Assembly (NCBI GenBank): GCA_937926025.1
Contig: CALANQ010000184.1
Location: 1 to 20,143, forward strand
Direction of reading: 5' to 3'
DNA: 20,143 nt
From: an uncultured Acidimicrobiales bacterium
Lineage (GTDB): Bacteria; Actinomycetota; Acidimicrobiia; Acidimicrobiales; Iamiaceae
Below, piece by piece: positions 1 to 6,953 of the stretch. Every line of letters starts with the position of its first letter. Within the stretch, counting starts at the first letter, position 1. A program made the position numbers and the translations under genes. The notes under the pieces are model-generated. The model did not search any database. It saw only the letters and a program-made list of their open reading frames with translations, and was not told the origin of the DNA.

Positions 1-646
1 CCCCCGCCCGCCACTCCGCCACGTCACCCGACACGGTGATGCCCTCCCGGGCGTCGAGGCGGTCGTAGGAGAGGCGGAGCGGCGCCCCCTTCTCGAAGGC
101 GCACGGGTCGTCGGAGCCGGCGCGGCCCACGGTGCACTCGGGATCGTCCAGGGTGATCCCGTCGAACACGACGGTCACGTCCTCGATGGGGATCTCGGAG
201 TCCGCGCCCACCACGTCCAGCGAGAACGTCGGCCCGGCGTACCGGGCCGTGGGCAGCACGTAGGAGATCGTGTAGCGGTGCTGGCCGGAGACGGTGATGT
301 CCGGGTCCCCGACGCGGATCTGGGTGGCGGACTGCCCGTTCAGGTACGTGTCGTCGAGGTAGACGTTGTGCGGCGCATCGTCGGACGCCGCCGTCACGTC
401 GGACACCTGGCCGAAGTCGTTGGGCACCACCAGCTGGGGGCCGTGCTTGCTGTTGGTGCCGAAGTCCTGGTCGATGGTCTCGGTGATGCGGACGCCGTTG
501 TCGCCCGCCGCGGACACCACCACCTGGAGCTGCTCGATCTTCTCGTCGCGAGCGTTCTCGCCGATGAAGCCGGTGAGGGCGAGCCCGCCCACCACCAGGA
601 TCGACAACACCACGACGAGGTGGGACCAGATCTTCACGCGCGACAC
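1..646 (-). CDS. DUF2207 domain membrane protein (partial, C-terminus off the left edge)
   Basis: The minus strand is open from a GTG at 646 (a second GTG lies at 637) to the window edge, giving about 215 residues without a stop. A short basic start (VSRVKIWSH) leads into a hydrophobic stretch at about residues 8-26, which looks like a signal peptide or membrane anchor. After it comes a beta-rich extracytoplasmic region with the DUF2207 pattern: GVRITETIDQDFG, then QIRVGDPDITVSGQHRYTI and SYVLP. Full family members usually continue into further membrane segments and a low-complexity tail, which would lie beyond position 1. The function of DUF2207 proteins is unknown. The gene begins 37 bases after the desaturase stop on the same strand, so the two may be cotranscribed. 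The family call rests on remembered motifs and is moderately sure. The choice between the two GTG codons is open. Confidence 0.7.
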   Translation of the reverse strand, partial: MSRVKIWSHLVVVLSILVVGGLALTGFIGENARDEKIEQLQVVVSAAGDNGVRITETIDQDFGTNSKHGPQLVVPNDFGQVSDVTAASDDAPHNVYLDDTYLNGQSATQIRVGDPDITVSGQHRYTISYVLPTARYAGPTFSLDVVGADSEIPIEDVTVVFDGITLDDPECTVGRAGSDDPCAFEKGAPLRLSYDRLDAREGITVSGDVAEWRAG

Positions 647-683
647 GGCACCAGTGTTGCCGGATCGGACAGCGCGCGGGTGG

Positions 684-1655
684 CTAGGCGGAGGCGCAGG
701 CCTTCCAGAACTGCCAGTAGCTCGGGTACACGTACGCCTCGGTGACCCAGCCGCTGTCCACCAGCTCCCGGTGGTAGGCGGGCAGGTTGCGCCACGGCAC
801 GCCCATGTCGGTGTGGTGGGCCAGGTGCCAGCCGGTCCGGTACGGCACGATCCAGAACCGGGCGGCCCAGCTCTGGCGGATGTGGTGGGTGGTGCGGCGC
901 CGGTCCTTGCTGCGCTCCATGCCCCCGTGCTCGGCGATGGCGCGCAGCCGGTTCAGCACCCGCCACACCGTCATCCACGGCCCGACCCAGCACAGCGGGT
1001 ACAGCCACCAGCGGCCGGTGCCCACCCAGATGGCCGCCCAGATCACCAGCTGGGTCGCCCAGATGCGGGCCACCACCGGACGGGCCTGCTTGGACCGCCA
1101 CGAGGTGAACAGCGGCTTCAGGTTCTTCCAGCCCGAGCTGCCGGTGGCGTCGCGCAGGAGCTTGCGGCGCCACGACGCGGCCGCGATCGGGTAGCCGGCG
1201 TAGAGCGGGATGTCGGGCTCGTTGGGGCCGAACTCGTCCTTGTGGTGGGCGAAGTGCACCCGTCGGTAGACGTCGAAGGGGACGAACGCCGGGTAGTCGA
1301 GCAGCCAGCGGCCCACCAGGTCGTTGGCCCGCTTGTTGCGGAAGAGCAGCCGGTGAGCGGCCTCGTGGCCGAGGATGGCGAGCCGGGCGAACATCGGGCC
1401 CATCAGCACGAACAGCGCGGCGTAGCCCAACGGGTTGGCCCACCAGGAGGCGGCCGCGAACAGGGCGATGATCACCAGCCACAGGGCGGCGACGGACCCG
1501 GCGTTGCGCCAGCTGGCGATGCGGCGCAGCGGCTCGCGCACCGCGGGGAGCGCCATGCCGGTGGCCGAGAGCCGGTCGGTGGGCAGCACGTCGGGCAGCG
1601 CCGAGTCCGGCGGGACCATGCCGCCGGTGGCGAACGTGCGGGTGGGGGCGACCAT
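684..1655 (-). CDS. membrane fatty acid desaturase family protein
   Basis: This is a 323-residue integral membrane di-iron enzyme of the fatty acid desaturase/hydroxylase superfamily. The histidine clusters are visible: HEAAH (97-101), HFAHH (134-138), a lone H in AEHGG (243), HH (257-258) and HLAHH (277-281). Hydrophobic segments lie at roughly 54-93 and 200-232, giving the expected pattern of paired membrane hairpins with the histidines on the cytoplasmic side. Such enzymes use O2 and reduced ferredoxin or a similar donor on acyl lipids or related substrates; the exact substrate cannot be told. I chose ATG 1655 over the GTG at 1661 because a TAACAT box lies six bases upstream, which fits a leaderless transcript. 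It diverges from a PaaX-family regulator only 26 bases away, so control by that regulator is likely. Carotenoid or sterol-type hydroxylases of the same fold are the main alternative. Confidence 0.88.
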   Translation of the reverse strand: MVAPTRTFATGGMVPPDSALPDVLPTDRLSATGMALPAVREPLRRIASWRNAGSVAALWLVIIALFAAASWWANPLGYAALFVLMGPMFARLAILGHEAAHRLLFRNKRANDLVGRWLLDYPAFVPFDVYRRVHFAHHKDEFGPNEPDIPLYAGYPIAAASWRRKLLRDATGSSGWKNLKPLFTSWRSKQARPVVARIWATQLVIWAAIWVGTGRWWLYPLCWVGPWMTVWRVLNRLRAIAEHGGMERSKDRRRTTHHIRQSWAARFWIVPYRTGWHLAHHTDMGVPWRNLPAYHRELVDSGWVTEAYVYPSYWQFWKACASA

Positions 1656-1700
1656 TTCCACATGTTACGTTGACGAATCAGATGGCGTCCAGACGTAACA
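1656..1700. promoter_or_regulatory. divergent promoter region with 8-bp inverted repeat
   Basis: TGTTACGT (1663-1670) and its exact reverse complement ACGTAACA (1693-1700) are separated by 22 bases. The left arm overlaps TAACAT (minus strand, 1667-1662), a good -10 box six bases before the desaturase ATG. The right arm lies inside the first codons of the divergent PaaX-family gene. A repressor bound here could shut off both genes, and the adjacent regulator is the natural candidate. The repeat is seen directly; its use as an operator is inferred. Confidence 0.5.
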
Positions 1701-2452
1701 CCCCCGATCGGCCCCGCCTCACGGCCCGCTCCGTCATCGCCTCCACGCTCCTCGGCGTCGACCCGCCCTCGCTCCCCACCCGGTCCCTGGTCGCCAGCGC
1801 CGAGCTGCTCGGCGTCAGCGCCGGCACCGCCCGGGTGGCCATGTCCCGCATGGTGGCCGCCGGGGAGCTCGAACCCGACGGCGACGGGTACCGCCTGGCC
1901 GGCCACCTCCTCCAGCGCCAGGCCCGCCAGACCGTGTCCCGCACCGGCACCACCCGCCCCTGGGACGGCACCTGGCGCACGGCGCTGGTGCCCGGCGAGG
2001 CCCGGGCCGCCGCCGACCGGGCCGACCTGCGCCGGGCGATGACCGGCCTGCGCTTCGGCGAGCTTCGCGACGGGGTGTGGCTGCGGCCCGACAACCTCAC
2101 CGCCCCGCTCCCTGAGGCGGTCGTCGGGCTGACCGGTGCCCTCGACCCGGCCGTGGACCCCGCCGTCCTCGCCCGCTCGCTCTGGGACCTCGACGGCTGG
2201 GCCGAGGCCGCCACCGCGCTCCGCGCCGAGCTCGCACCGCTCCAGGCGCGCCTCGACGACGGCGACGGCCGGGCCCTGGCCGATGGCTTCGTGACCTCGG
2301 CCGCGGTGCTGCGCCACCTCCAGGCCGATCCGCTCCTGCCCGTCGAGCTGCTGCCCGCCTCCTGGCCTGGCGCCGACCTCCGCGCCGACGAGGAACGGTT
2401 CGACCAGCGGTTCAAGGCCGTGCTGCGCACCGTCCTGCTCGATGGCTCTTGA
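1682..2452 (+). CDS. PaaX-family transcriptional regulator
   Basis: The predicted protein has 256 residues. The N-terminal third has the PaaX winged-helix pattern: RSVIASTLLGV, then an LV..AELLGVS segment followed by TARVAMSRMVAAGELE as recognition helix and wing, then a YRL tail (about residues 15-70). The middle contains RPWDGTWRTALVP, the usual opening of the PaaX ligand and dimerisation domain, and the C-terminus is helical and alanine-rich. PaaX itself represses phenylacetate catabolism and responds to an aryl-CoA. No phenylacetate genes are visible here, so the effector is unknown. The adjacent desaturase, divergent across a short region with an inverted repeat, is the likely target. 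ATG 1682 is chosen; a TTG at 1670 is also in frame. The stop is 16 bases upstream of the next gene's start. Confidence 0.82.
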   Translation: MASRRNTPDRPRLTARSVIASTLLGVDPPSLPTRSLVASAELLGVSAGTARVAMSRMVAAGELEPDGDGYRLAGHLLQRQARQTVSRTGTTRPWDGTWRTALVPGEARAAADRADLRRAMTGLRFGELRDGVWLRPDNLTAPLPEAVVGLTGALDPAVDPAVLARSLWDLDGWAEAATALRAELAPLQARLDDGDGRALADGFVTSAAVLRHLQADPLLPVELLPASWPGADLRADEERFDQRFKAVLRTVLLDGS

Positions 2453-2455
2453 CCG

Positions 2456-2468
2456 TACGATGCGGGGC
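2456..2468 (+). promoter_or_regulatory. putative leaderless promoter of the MBL-fold gene
   Basis: TACGAT at 2456-2461 is followed by seven bases and then ATG 2469, the spacing expected when transcription starts at the start codon. The box lies just past the stop codon of the regulator gene, so the hydrolase may be transcribed independently as well as by read-through. Confidence 0.4.
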
Positions 2469-3185
2469 ATGGCCGACACCTCCCGCGTCTACTTCCGCCA
2501 GATCCTCGCCGGCATGGACATCGCCGAGGACGATCCGATCGCCCAGCAGATGGTCAACTTCGTCTACGTCGTCGGCGACCGCGAGACCGGCGAGGCCGTG
2601 GTCATCGACCCCGCCTACGACCCGCAGGCCATCCTCGACCTGCTCGCCGCCGACGGCATGACCCTCACGGGCGCCCTCGGCACGCACTTCCACGCCGACC
2701 ACGTGGGCGGCAACCTCTTCGGCAACGAGATCACCGGCATCGCCGAGCTGCTCGAGCTGGTCCAGGTGCCCATCCACCTCCAGGCCGAGGAGGTCGACTG
2801 GGTCACCCGCACCACCGGCGTCACCGAGTCCCACCTGGTCGGCCACGCCAGCGGCGACACCGTCATGGTCGGAGACATCCCCATCACGCTGATCCACACG
2901 CCCGGCCACACCCCCGGCAGCCAGTGCTTCCTGGTGGACGGCAAGCTCGTGGCCGGCGACACCCTGTTCCTCAACGGGTGCGGCCGCACCGACCTGCCCG
3001 GCAGCGACCCGGAGCAGATGTACTACTCGCTGACCCAGCGCCTCGGGCAGGTCCCCGACGACGCCGTCCTCTACCCCGGGCACCTCTACAGCGAGAAGCC
3101 GTCCGCCACCATGGCCGAGACCCGCAGCCGCAACGTGGTGTTCCGGCCCAGCTCCCTCGAGCAGTGGCTGATGATGTTCTCGTAG
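2469..3185 (+). CDS. MBL-fold metallo-hydrolase (glyoxalase II / persulfide dioxygenase-like)
   Basis: This 238-residue protein has the full metal-binding set of the metallo-beta-lactamase fold: THFHADH (H73, H75, D77, H78), HTPGHTPGS (H147), GDTLFLNGCGRTD (D164) and YPGH (H205). The GRTDLPGSDPEQMYYSL stretch resembles the glyoxalase II and ETHE1 persulfide-dioxygenase branch, whose members act on glutathione or other low-molecular-weight thioesters and persulfides. Because actinobacteria generally use mycothiol, the thiol partner is uncertain. There is no signal peptide, so it should be cytoplasmic. ATG 2469 is preferred because of the TACGAT box upstream; the in-frame ATG at 2442 would overlap the regulator gene by 11 bases and add nine residues. 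The gene ends 12 bases from the convergent permease gene. The family is certain; the substrate is not. Confidence 0.88.
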   Translation: MADTSRVYFRQILAGMDIAEDDPIAQQMVNFVYVVGDRETGEAVVIDPAYDPQAILDLLAADGMTLTGALGTHFHADHVGGNLFGNEITGIAELLELVQVPIHLQAEEVDWVTRTTGVTESHLVGHASGDTVMVGDIPITLIHTPGHTPGSQCFLVDGKLVAGDTLFLNGCGRTDLPGSDPEQMYYSLTQRLGQVPDDAVLYPGHLYSEKPSATMAETRSRNVVFRPSSLEQWLMMFS

Positions 3186-3197
3186 CCCGCCCAGCGG

Positions 3198-5102
3198 TCA
3201 GTCGCCGGGGCCGGCGGCGACGATCTCGCCCTCCGGGTCGGCCTCGTCCACGTGGAAGGGCACCGAGGTGACCACCGTGTTCGGGCGGTTGCGGAGGCGG
3301 GTCCGCAGCACCAGCGCGCTCTGGTTGTGGAGCAGCTGCTGCCACCAGTGGTCCAGCGCGAACTCCGGGACGATCACCGTGACGAAGTCGTCCTCGTGCG
3401 ACGAGTCGAGCTCGTCGATGAAGCTCATGATCGGGCGCGACAACTCGCGGTAGGGCGAGTACAGCTCTCGGAGCTCCACCGGGATCTGGTGGTCCTCCCA
3501 CTGCTGGGTGATGCGCTCCTGCTCCTCCGGTGACGACACCACCGTGACGGCGATCAGCCGGTCCGGGTTCAGCGACCGGGCGTAGGCGATGGCGGTGAGC
3601 GAACCCTTGGTGACCTTGCCCACCAGCACCACCACGGTGTTGGTGCGGCGGCGCACCTTCTCGCCCGGGGCCGCGGCCATGCGCTTGTCCATGCGGGCGT
3701 AGTGGCGGTGGATCCGCCGGAAGATCAGCACGATGATCGGGATGACCACCACCGGGATCCACGCACCGATGGTGAACTTCGAGACCACCACGACCAGCAG
3801 CACCACGGTGGTGGCGAAGCAGCCGACGGCGTTGATGACCAGGCCCCGGCGCCAGTGCTCCTCGCGGAGGCTCAGGTGGTGCTTGATCATGCCGAACTGG
3901 CTCAGCGAGAAGCCGGTGAACACGCCCACCGCGTACAGCGGGATCAGGGCGGACACCTCGGCCCGGAACACGATGATCAGCACCGCCGCCATCGCCGACA
4001 GGGCGAGGATGCCGTTGGAGAACACGAGGCGGTCGCCCCGGTTGGCCAGCTGGCGGGGCAGGTAGCCGTCGCGGGCGATCAGCGAGCTCAGCCGGGGGAA
4101 GTCGGCGTACGCCGTGTTGGCCGCCATCACCAAGATGGCGAAGGTGGCGAACTGCAGGCCGTAGAAGAACAGGTTGTGGCCGCCGAAGACGCCGACCGCC
4201 ATCTGGGCCAGGACCGTCTGGCCGCCCTCGTCGACCACCGGCTTCATGTGGTGGGCCAGCGTCGAGATGCCGAGGAAGCCGACGGCCAGGATGCCGGCCA
4301 TCATCGCCAGGGTCTGCGAGGCGTTGCGGGACTCCGGCTTCTTGAACGCCGGCACGCCGTTGGAGATGGCCTCCACACCGGACAGCACCACGGCGCCGGA
4401 GCTGAACGCCCGCAGCAGCACGAACAGGGTGGCGCTGGCCATCAGGTCGTGGTTCTCGTCGAAGTGCTTGGCCAGCTCAGCGCTGTCGGCCAGCTCGTGC
4501 AGGTTGCCGGTGAACAGCTTGTAGAAGCCGACCAGCAGGAAGGTGGCCAGCATCACCACGTAGAAGTACGTCGGGACGGCGAAGACCTTGCCGGACTCCT
4601 TCAACCCGCGCAGGTTGCCCAGGCACATGATCGCGAGGAAGAACAGGGCCAGGCCGATGCGCGCCGCCGTGTTGTCGTTGAAGTTGAACGCCGAGCCGAT
4701 GGCCAGCACGCCCGACGAGATCGACACCGCCACCGTGAGCGTGTAGTCGACGAGCAGCGAGCCGCCGGCCACCAGCGAGGCGAGGGGACTGATGTTCTCC
4801 CGGCTCACCACGTAGGCGCCGCCGCCATCGGGGTAGGCGTGGATCGTCTGCACGTAGCTGATGCCCACGATGACGAGCAGGATGACCGCCGCCACCGAGA
4901 TGGGGACCAGGTAGTTGAGGGCCTGCGGGAAGACGACGGCCGTCAGCAGGACGAGCATCATCTCCTCGGTCGCGTACGCCGTCGACGACACGGCGTCGGA
5001 CGCGAAGACGGCCAGGGCGACGGGCTTGCCGATCCGCTGGTGCTGCTCTTCGCTGGAGGCGATGGGCTTGCCGACCAGGAGGCGCTTGAAGGGCGAGGTC
5101 AC
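3198..5102 (-). CDS. APC-family permease, KimA/Rv2690c-like (probable potassium or amino acid transporter)
   Basis: This is a 634-residue polytopic membrane protein. The N-terminus has the family signature: a KRLLVGKPI start, then KPVALAVFASDAVSSTAYATEE, followed by about twelve hydrophobic segments to about residue 470 (for instance YPDGGGAYVVSREN after the third). The last 160 residues are soluble, resembling the cytosolic C-terminal domain of KimA, the potassium importer first described as YdaO in Bacillus. It diverges from two TrkA-type genes; from memory, Mycobacterium tuberculosis Rv2690c is placed the same way beside ceoB and ceoC, which supports a potassium role, though many homologues are annotated as amino acid permeases. 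GTG 5102 is preferred because a TACGAT box lies six bases upstream and homologues start near this point. ATG 5144 would add 14 residues that look foreign to the family. Confidence 0.82.
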   Translation of the reverse strand: MTSPFKRLLVGKPIASSEEQHQRIGKPVALAVFASDAVSSTAYATEEMMLVLLTAVVFPQALNYLVPISVAAVILLVIVGISYVQTIHAYPDGGGAYVVSRENISPLASLVAGGSLLVDYTLTVAVSISSGVLAIGSAFNFNDNTAARIGLALFFLAIMCLGNLRGLKESGKVFAVPTYFYVVMLATFLLVGFYKLFTGNLHELADSAELAKHFDENHDLMASATLFVLLRAFSSGAVVLSGVEAISNGVPAFKKPESRNASQTLAMMAGILAVGFLGISTLAHHMKPVVDEGGQTVLAQMAVGVFGGHNLFFYGLQFATFAILVMAANTAYADFPRLSSLIARDGYLPRQLANRGDRLVFSNGILALSAMAAVLIIVFRAEVSALIPLYAVGVFTGFSLSQFGMIKHHLSLREEHWRRGLVINAVGCFATTVVLLVVVVSKFTIGAWIPVVVIPIIVLIFRRIHRHYARMDKRMAAAPGEKVRRRTNTVVVLVGKVTKGSLTAIAYARSLNPDRLIAVTVVSSPEEQERITQQWEDHQIPVELRELYSPYRELSRPIMSFIDELDSSHEDDFVTVIVPEFALDHWWQQLLHNQSALVLRTRLRNRPNTVVTSVPFHVDEADPEGEIVAAGPGD

Positions 5103-5122
5103 GGGGGGATCGTACGGTCCCC
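5103..5122 (-). promoter_or_regulatory. promoter and operator-like palindrome of the permease gene
   Basis: On the minus strand TACGAT (5114-5109) stands six bases before GTG 5102, a leaderless layout. The same bases lie in the near-palindrome GGGGATCGTACGGTCCCC (5105-5122), centred on CGTACG with one G/T mismatch pair. A protein bound here would block the -10 box. The sequence pattern is direct; regulation is inferred. Confidence 0.42.
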
Positions 5123-5230
5123 GAAGCCGCGCGATGTAGTCCATCGCGAAGATGCCACCGCGGCGTCGAGCGGCTCGCGAGCACGCCGCGACAGGCTTCC
5201 GTCAGGGTGCGGCCCTGCTTCCCGCGGGTT

Positions 5231-5270
5231 TAGGCTCAGCCGCCGTGCCCTCCCGGGCACCAAGGTGAGG
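5231..5270 (+). promoter_or_regulatory. -10 box, 5' leader hairpin and ribosome binding site of the first trkA gene
   Basis: TAGGCT (5231-5236) is a plausible -10 box. Just downstream GTGCCC (5245-5250) and GGGCAC (5255-5260) form a perfect 6-bp stem with a 4-base loop, which would sit at or near the 5' end of the transcript. GGTGAGG (5264-5270) then lies eight bases before GTG 5279 and decides that start over GTG 5270. Confidence 0.42.
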
Positions 5271-5278
5271 TGAGCGCA

Positions 5279-5947
5279 GTGCACGTCGTCGTAGTGGGAT
5301 GTGGTCGGGTCGGCTCCGGGCTGGCCCGCACCCTCGAGGAGAGCGGCCACACGGTCGCCGTGGTCGACCGCCGCCGCAAGGCGTTCGAGCGCCTGCCCGA
5401 GGGCTTCGCGGGCAAGACCGTGCTCGGCGTCGGCTTCGACCGGGACCGTCTCAAGGCCGCCGGCATCGAAGAGGCCAGCGCCCTGGCCGCCGTCACCAAC
5501 GGCGACAACTCCAACATCCTCGTCGCCCGCGTCGCCCGGGAGACGTTCGGCATCAACAACGTCATCGCCCGCATCTACGACCCGCGCCGGGCCAAGATCT
5601 ACGAGCGCCTCGGCGTGCCCACCATCGCCACCGTCGAGTGGGCCACCGAGCGGGTCCTCCAGCGGATCCTCCCCGAGCGGCCCTCCGCCGAGTGGATCGA
5701 CGGCAGCGCCAAGGTCTGCCTGATCGAGCGCCCCGTCCCCGCCCACTGGGCCGGGCACAAGGTCGGCGAGCTCGACGTGGCCGGCCACGCCCGCATCGCC
5801 GTCGTCACCCGCCTCGGCGAAGGCGCCGTCGCCGGCCCCGACACCGTGCTGCAGGAGGGCGATCTCGTCCACGTCAGCGTCGACGGCGGCTCCATCGAGT
5901 TCTTCGACAAGCACCTCAACGGTGCCCCCACGGGAGGTTCGCACTGA
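5279..5947 (+). CDS. trkA: TrkA-family (RCK) potassium uptake regulatory protein, first copy
   Basis: This is a 222-residue cytosolic protein. The N-terminal TrkA-N/RCK domain has the nucleotide-binding turn GCGRVG (residues 7-12) after MHVVVV, an acidic residue closing the second strand (VAVVDRRR), and the pattern VTNGDNSNILVA followed by VIARIYDPRRA. The C-terminal 80 residues match the TrkA-C/RCK-C domain, including GHKVGEL and VLQEGDLVHVS. Such proteins bind NAD(H) or ATP on the N-domain and gate a membrane potassium transporter. The next gene is a second copy of identical length, overlapping by one base. The start at GTG 5279 is chosen from the upstream GGTGAGG; GTG 5270 would add three residues. 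This is the position of ceoB in Mycobacterium tuberculosis. No TrkH, TrkG or KtrB membrane subunit lies nearby, so the partner may be the divergent permease. Confidence 0.9.
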   Translation: MHVVVVGCGRVGSGLARTLEESGHTVAVVDRRRKAFERLPEGFAGKTVLGVGFDRDRLKAAGIEEASALAAVTNGDNSNILVARVARETFGINNVIARIYDPRRAKIYERLGVPTIATVEWATERVLQRILPERPSAEWIDGSAKVCLIERPVPAHWAGHKVGELDVAGHARIAVVTRLGEGAVAGPDTVLQEGDLVHVSVDGGSIEFFDKHLNGAPTGGSH

Positions 5948-6615
5948 TGCGGGTCGTCATCGCAGGCGGCGGCAACGTCGGCACGTTCATCGCCGAGGAC
6001 CTGGCCAAGGCCGGTCACGACGTGGTCATCGTCGAGGTCGACGCCGACCGCGTCGCCGAGGCCGAAGCCGCCGGCGAGCCGGCCGGCGTGCAGTGGATCG
6101 CCGCCGACGGCTGCGAGGTCTCCGAGTTCGCCCGGGCCGAGGTCGACAAGGCCGACGTCGTCGCCGCCGTCACCGGCGACGACGAGGACAACCTGGTCAT
6201 CTCGCTCCTCGCCAAGCAGGAGTTCGCCGTGCCCCGCGTCGTGGCCCGCGTGAACAACCCGAAGAACGAGTGGATGTTCAACGAGATGTGGGGCGTCGAC
6301 GTCTCCGTCTCCACCCCGCACCTGCTCACCGCTCTGGTCGAGGAGGCCGTGTCGGTGGGCAGCCTGGTGCGCCTGCTGTCGTTCGAGGGCGGCCGGGCCC
6401 GCCTGTCGGAGGCCACCCTCGCCCCGGACTCGCCGGCCAACGGCAAGGACCTGGCCGAGCTGGGCCTCCCCCGGGACTCCACCGTGGTGGCCATCATCCG
6501 CGACGACCACGTCATCGTCCCCCGGGGCGACACCGTGCTGCGCGGCGGCGACGAGGTCCTGGTGCTCACCACCCCCGACGCCGAAGACGACGTCGTCACC
6601 ACCCTCCTCGGGTAG
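5947..6615 (+). CDS. trkA: TrkA-family (RCK) potassium uptake regulatory protein, second copy
   Basis: This 222-residue protein is a diverged tandem duplicate of the preceding gene. The TrkA-N domain starts MRVVIAGGGNVGTFIAEDL, with GGGNVG as the nucleotide-binding turn and a glutamate in VVIVEVDADR that would contact the ribose. VTGDDEDNLVISLLAKQ and VVARVNNPKNEWMF follow the RCK pattern. The TrkA-C domain covers roughly residues 138-222 (ARLSEATLAPDSPANGKDLAELGL to the end). The ATG overlaps the upstream TGA as TGATG, and GGGAGG at 5932-5937 supplies the ribosome binding site, so the two proteins are probably made together and may form a mixed RCK ring. It corresponds in order to ceoC of Mycobacterium tuberculosis. 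A GC-rich hairpin follows the stop. Confidence 0.9.
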   Translation: MRVVIAGGGNVGTFIAEDLAKAGHDVVIVEVDADRVAEAEAAGEPAGVQWIAADGCEVSEFARAEVDKADVVAAVTGDDEDNLVISLLAKQEFAVPRVVARVNNPKNEWMFNEMWGVDVSVSTPHLLTALVEEAVSVGSLVRLLSFEGGRARLSEATLAPDSPANGKDLAELGLPRDSTVVAIIRDDHVIVPRGDTVLRGGDEVLVLTTPDAEDDVVTTLLG

Positions 6616-6627
6616 CGGCGAGGTCCC

Positions 6628-6651
6628 GACGGCGGGCGAGCGCTCGCCGTC
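6628..6651. terminator. bidirectional hairpin between convergent genes
   Basis: GGCGAGCGCTCGCC (6635-6648) is a perfect 14-bp palindrome, flanked by GACGG (6628-6632) and CCGTC (6647-6651), which can pair in an alternative longer stem. It lies between the stop of the second trkA gene and the stop of the convergent small gene. No T-run follows, as is common in GC-rich actinobacteria. Confidence 0.5.
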
Positions 6652-6669
6652 GCCCCGATGGGGTGCGGG

Positions 6670-6873
6670 CTACTTCTTCTTGTCGGTCTTGTGGTCGTTC
6701 TTCTTGTCGATGTCGTCGAGGACGTCGGACGCCTTGTCGACGGCCTGATCGATCTTGTCGCTGTACTTGCCCTTGGTCTGCTTGTCGACGAGGTCCCCCG
6801 CCTTGTCGAGGGCCTTCGCCGCCTCGTCGGACTTGCCCTGCAGCGCATCCTTGGCCTTGTCCAGGAACCCCAT
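6670..6873 (-). CDS. small lysine/aspartate-rich protein, MT0933-antitoxin-like family
   Basis: This is a 67-residue, highly charged, cysteine-free protein starting MGFLDKAKDALQGKSDEAAK and ending in a lysine-rich tail (HKTDKKK). Repeated DKA/DKI segments at about four- to seven-residue spacing suggest one or two amphipathic helices. The pattern LLDKAKDALG...KYSDKIDQAVDKA matches a small actinobacterial family named after M. tuberculosis MT0933 and listed as an antitoxin; the antitoxin role is weakly supported in general. No toxin-like gene is adjacent. ATG 6873 is preceded by GAGGAGAT at a good distance. It diverges from the OB-fold gene across 80 bases holding a 9-bp inverted repeat. It could equally be a stress-induced hydrophilic protein resembling CsbD or LEA types. 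Confidence 0.72.
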   Translation of the reverse strand: MGFLDKAKDALQGKSDEAAKALDKAGDLVDKQTKGKYSDKIDQAVDKASDVLDDIDKKNDHKTDKKK

Positions 6874-6891
6874 GGCGATCTCCTCGCGTCG

Positions 6892-6938
6892 ACGGTCGGT
6901 CGGGGCACCGTACCCGTTGCCATTCCGGCACCGACCGT
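6892..6938. promoter_or_regulatory. inverted repeat in divergent promoter region
   Basis: ACGGTCGGT (6892-6900) and ACCGACCGT (6930-6938) are exact reverse complements 29 bases apart. TACGGT on the minus strand, between the arms, is a plausible -10 box for the small protein gene. A second repeat, GGCACCG, occurs directly at 6904-6910 and 6927-6933. The repeats are seen; an operator role is a guess. Confidence 0.35.
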
Positions 6939-6953
6939 GCGACAGTGGGCGCC

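Noticed and set aside
3201..3221. Terminator hairpin GTCGCC/GGCGAC between the MBL and permease genes
   Set aside because: The stem is only 6 bp with a 9-base loop and lies inside the permease coding end; too weak to list.
5123..5278. Possible c-di-AMP (ydaO) riboswitch between permease and trkA
   Set aside because: KimA genes in Bacillus have one, but the permease here seems leaderless and I could not match the conserved ydaO core. The short inverted repeat CGCGGCGT/ACGCCGCG at 5159-5190 is not enough.
6670..6873. Toxin-antitoxin module
   Set aside because: The small protein matches a family named as antitoxin, but neighbours are trkA and an OB-fold protein on other strands; no toxin candidate is adjacent.
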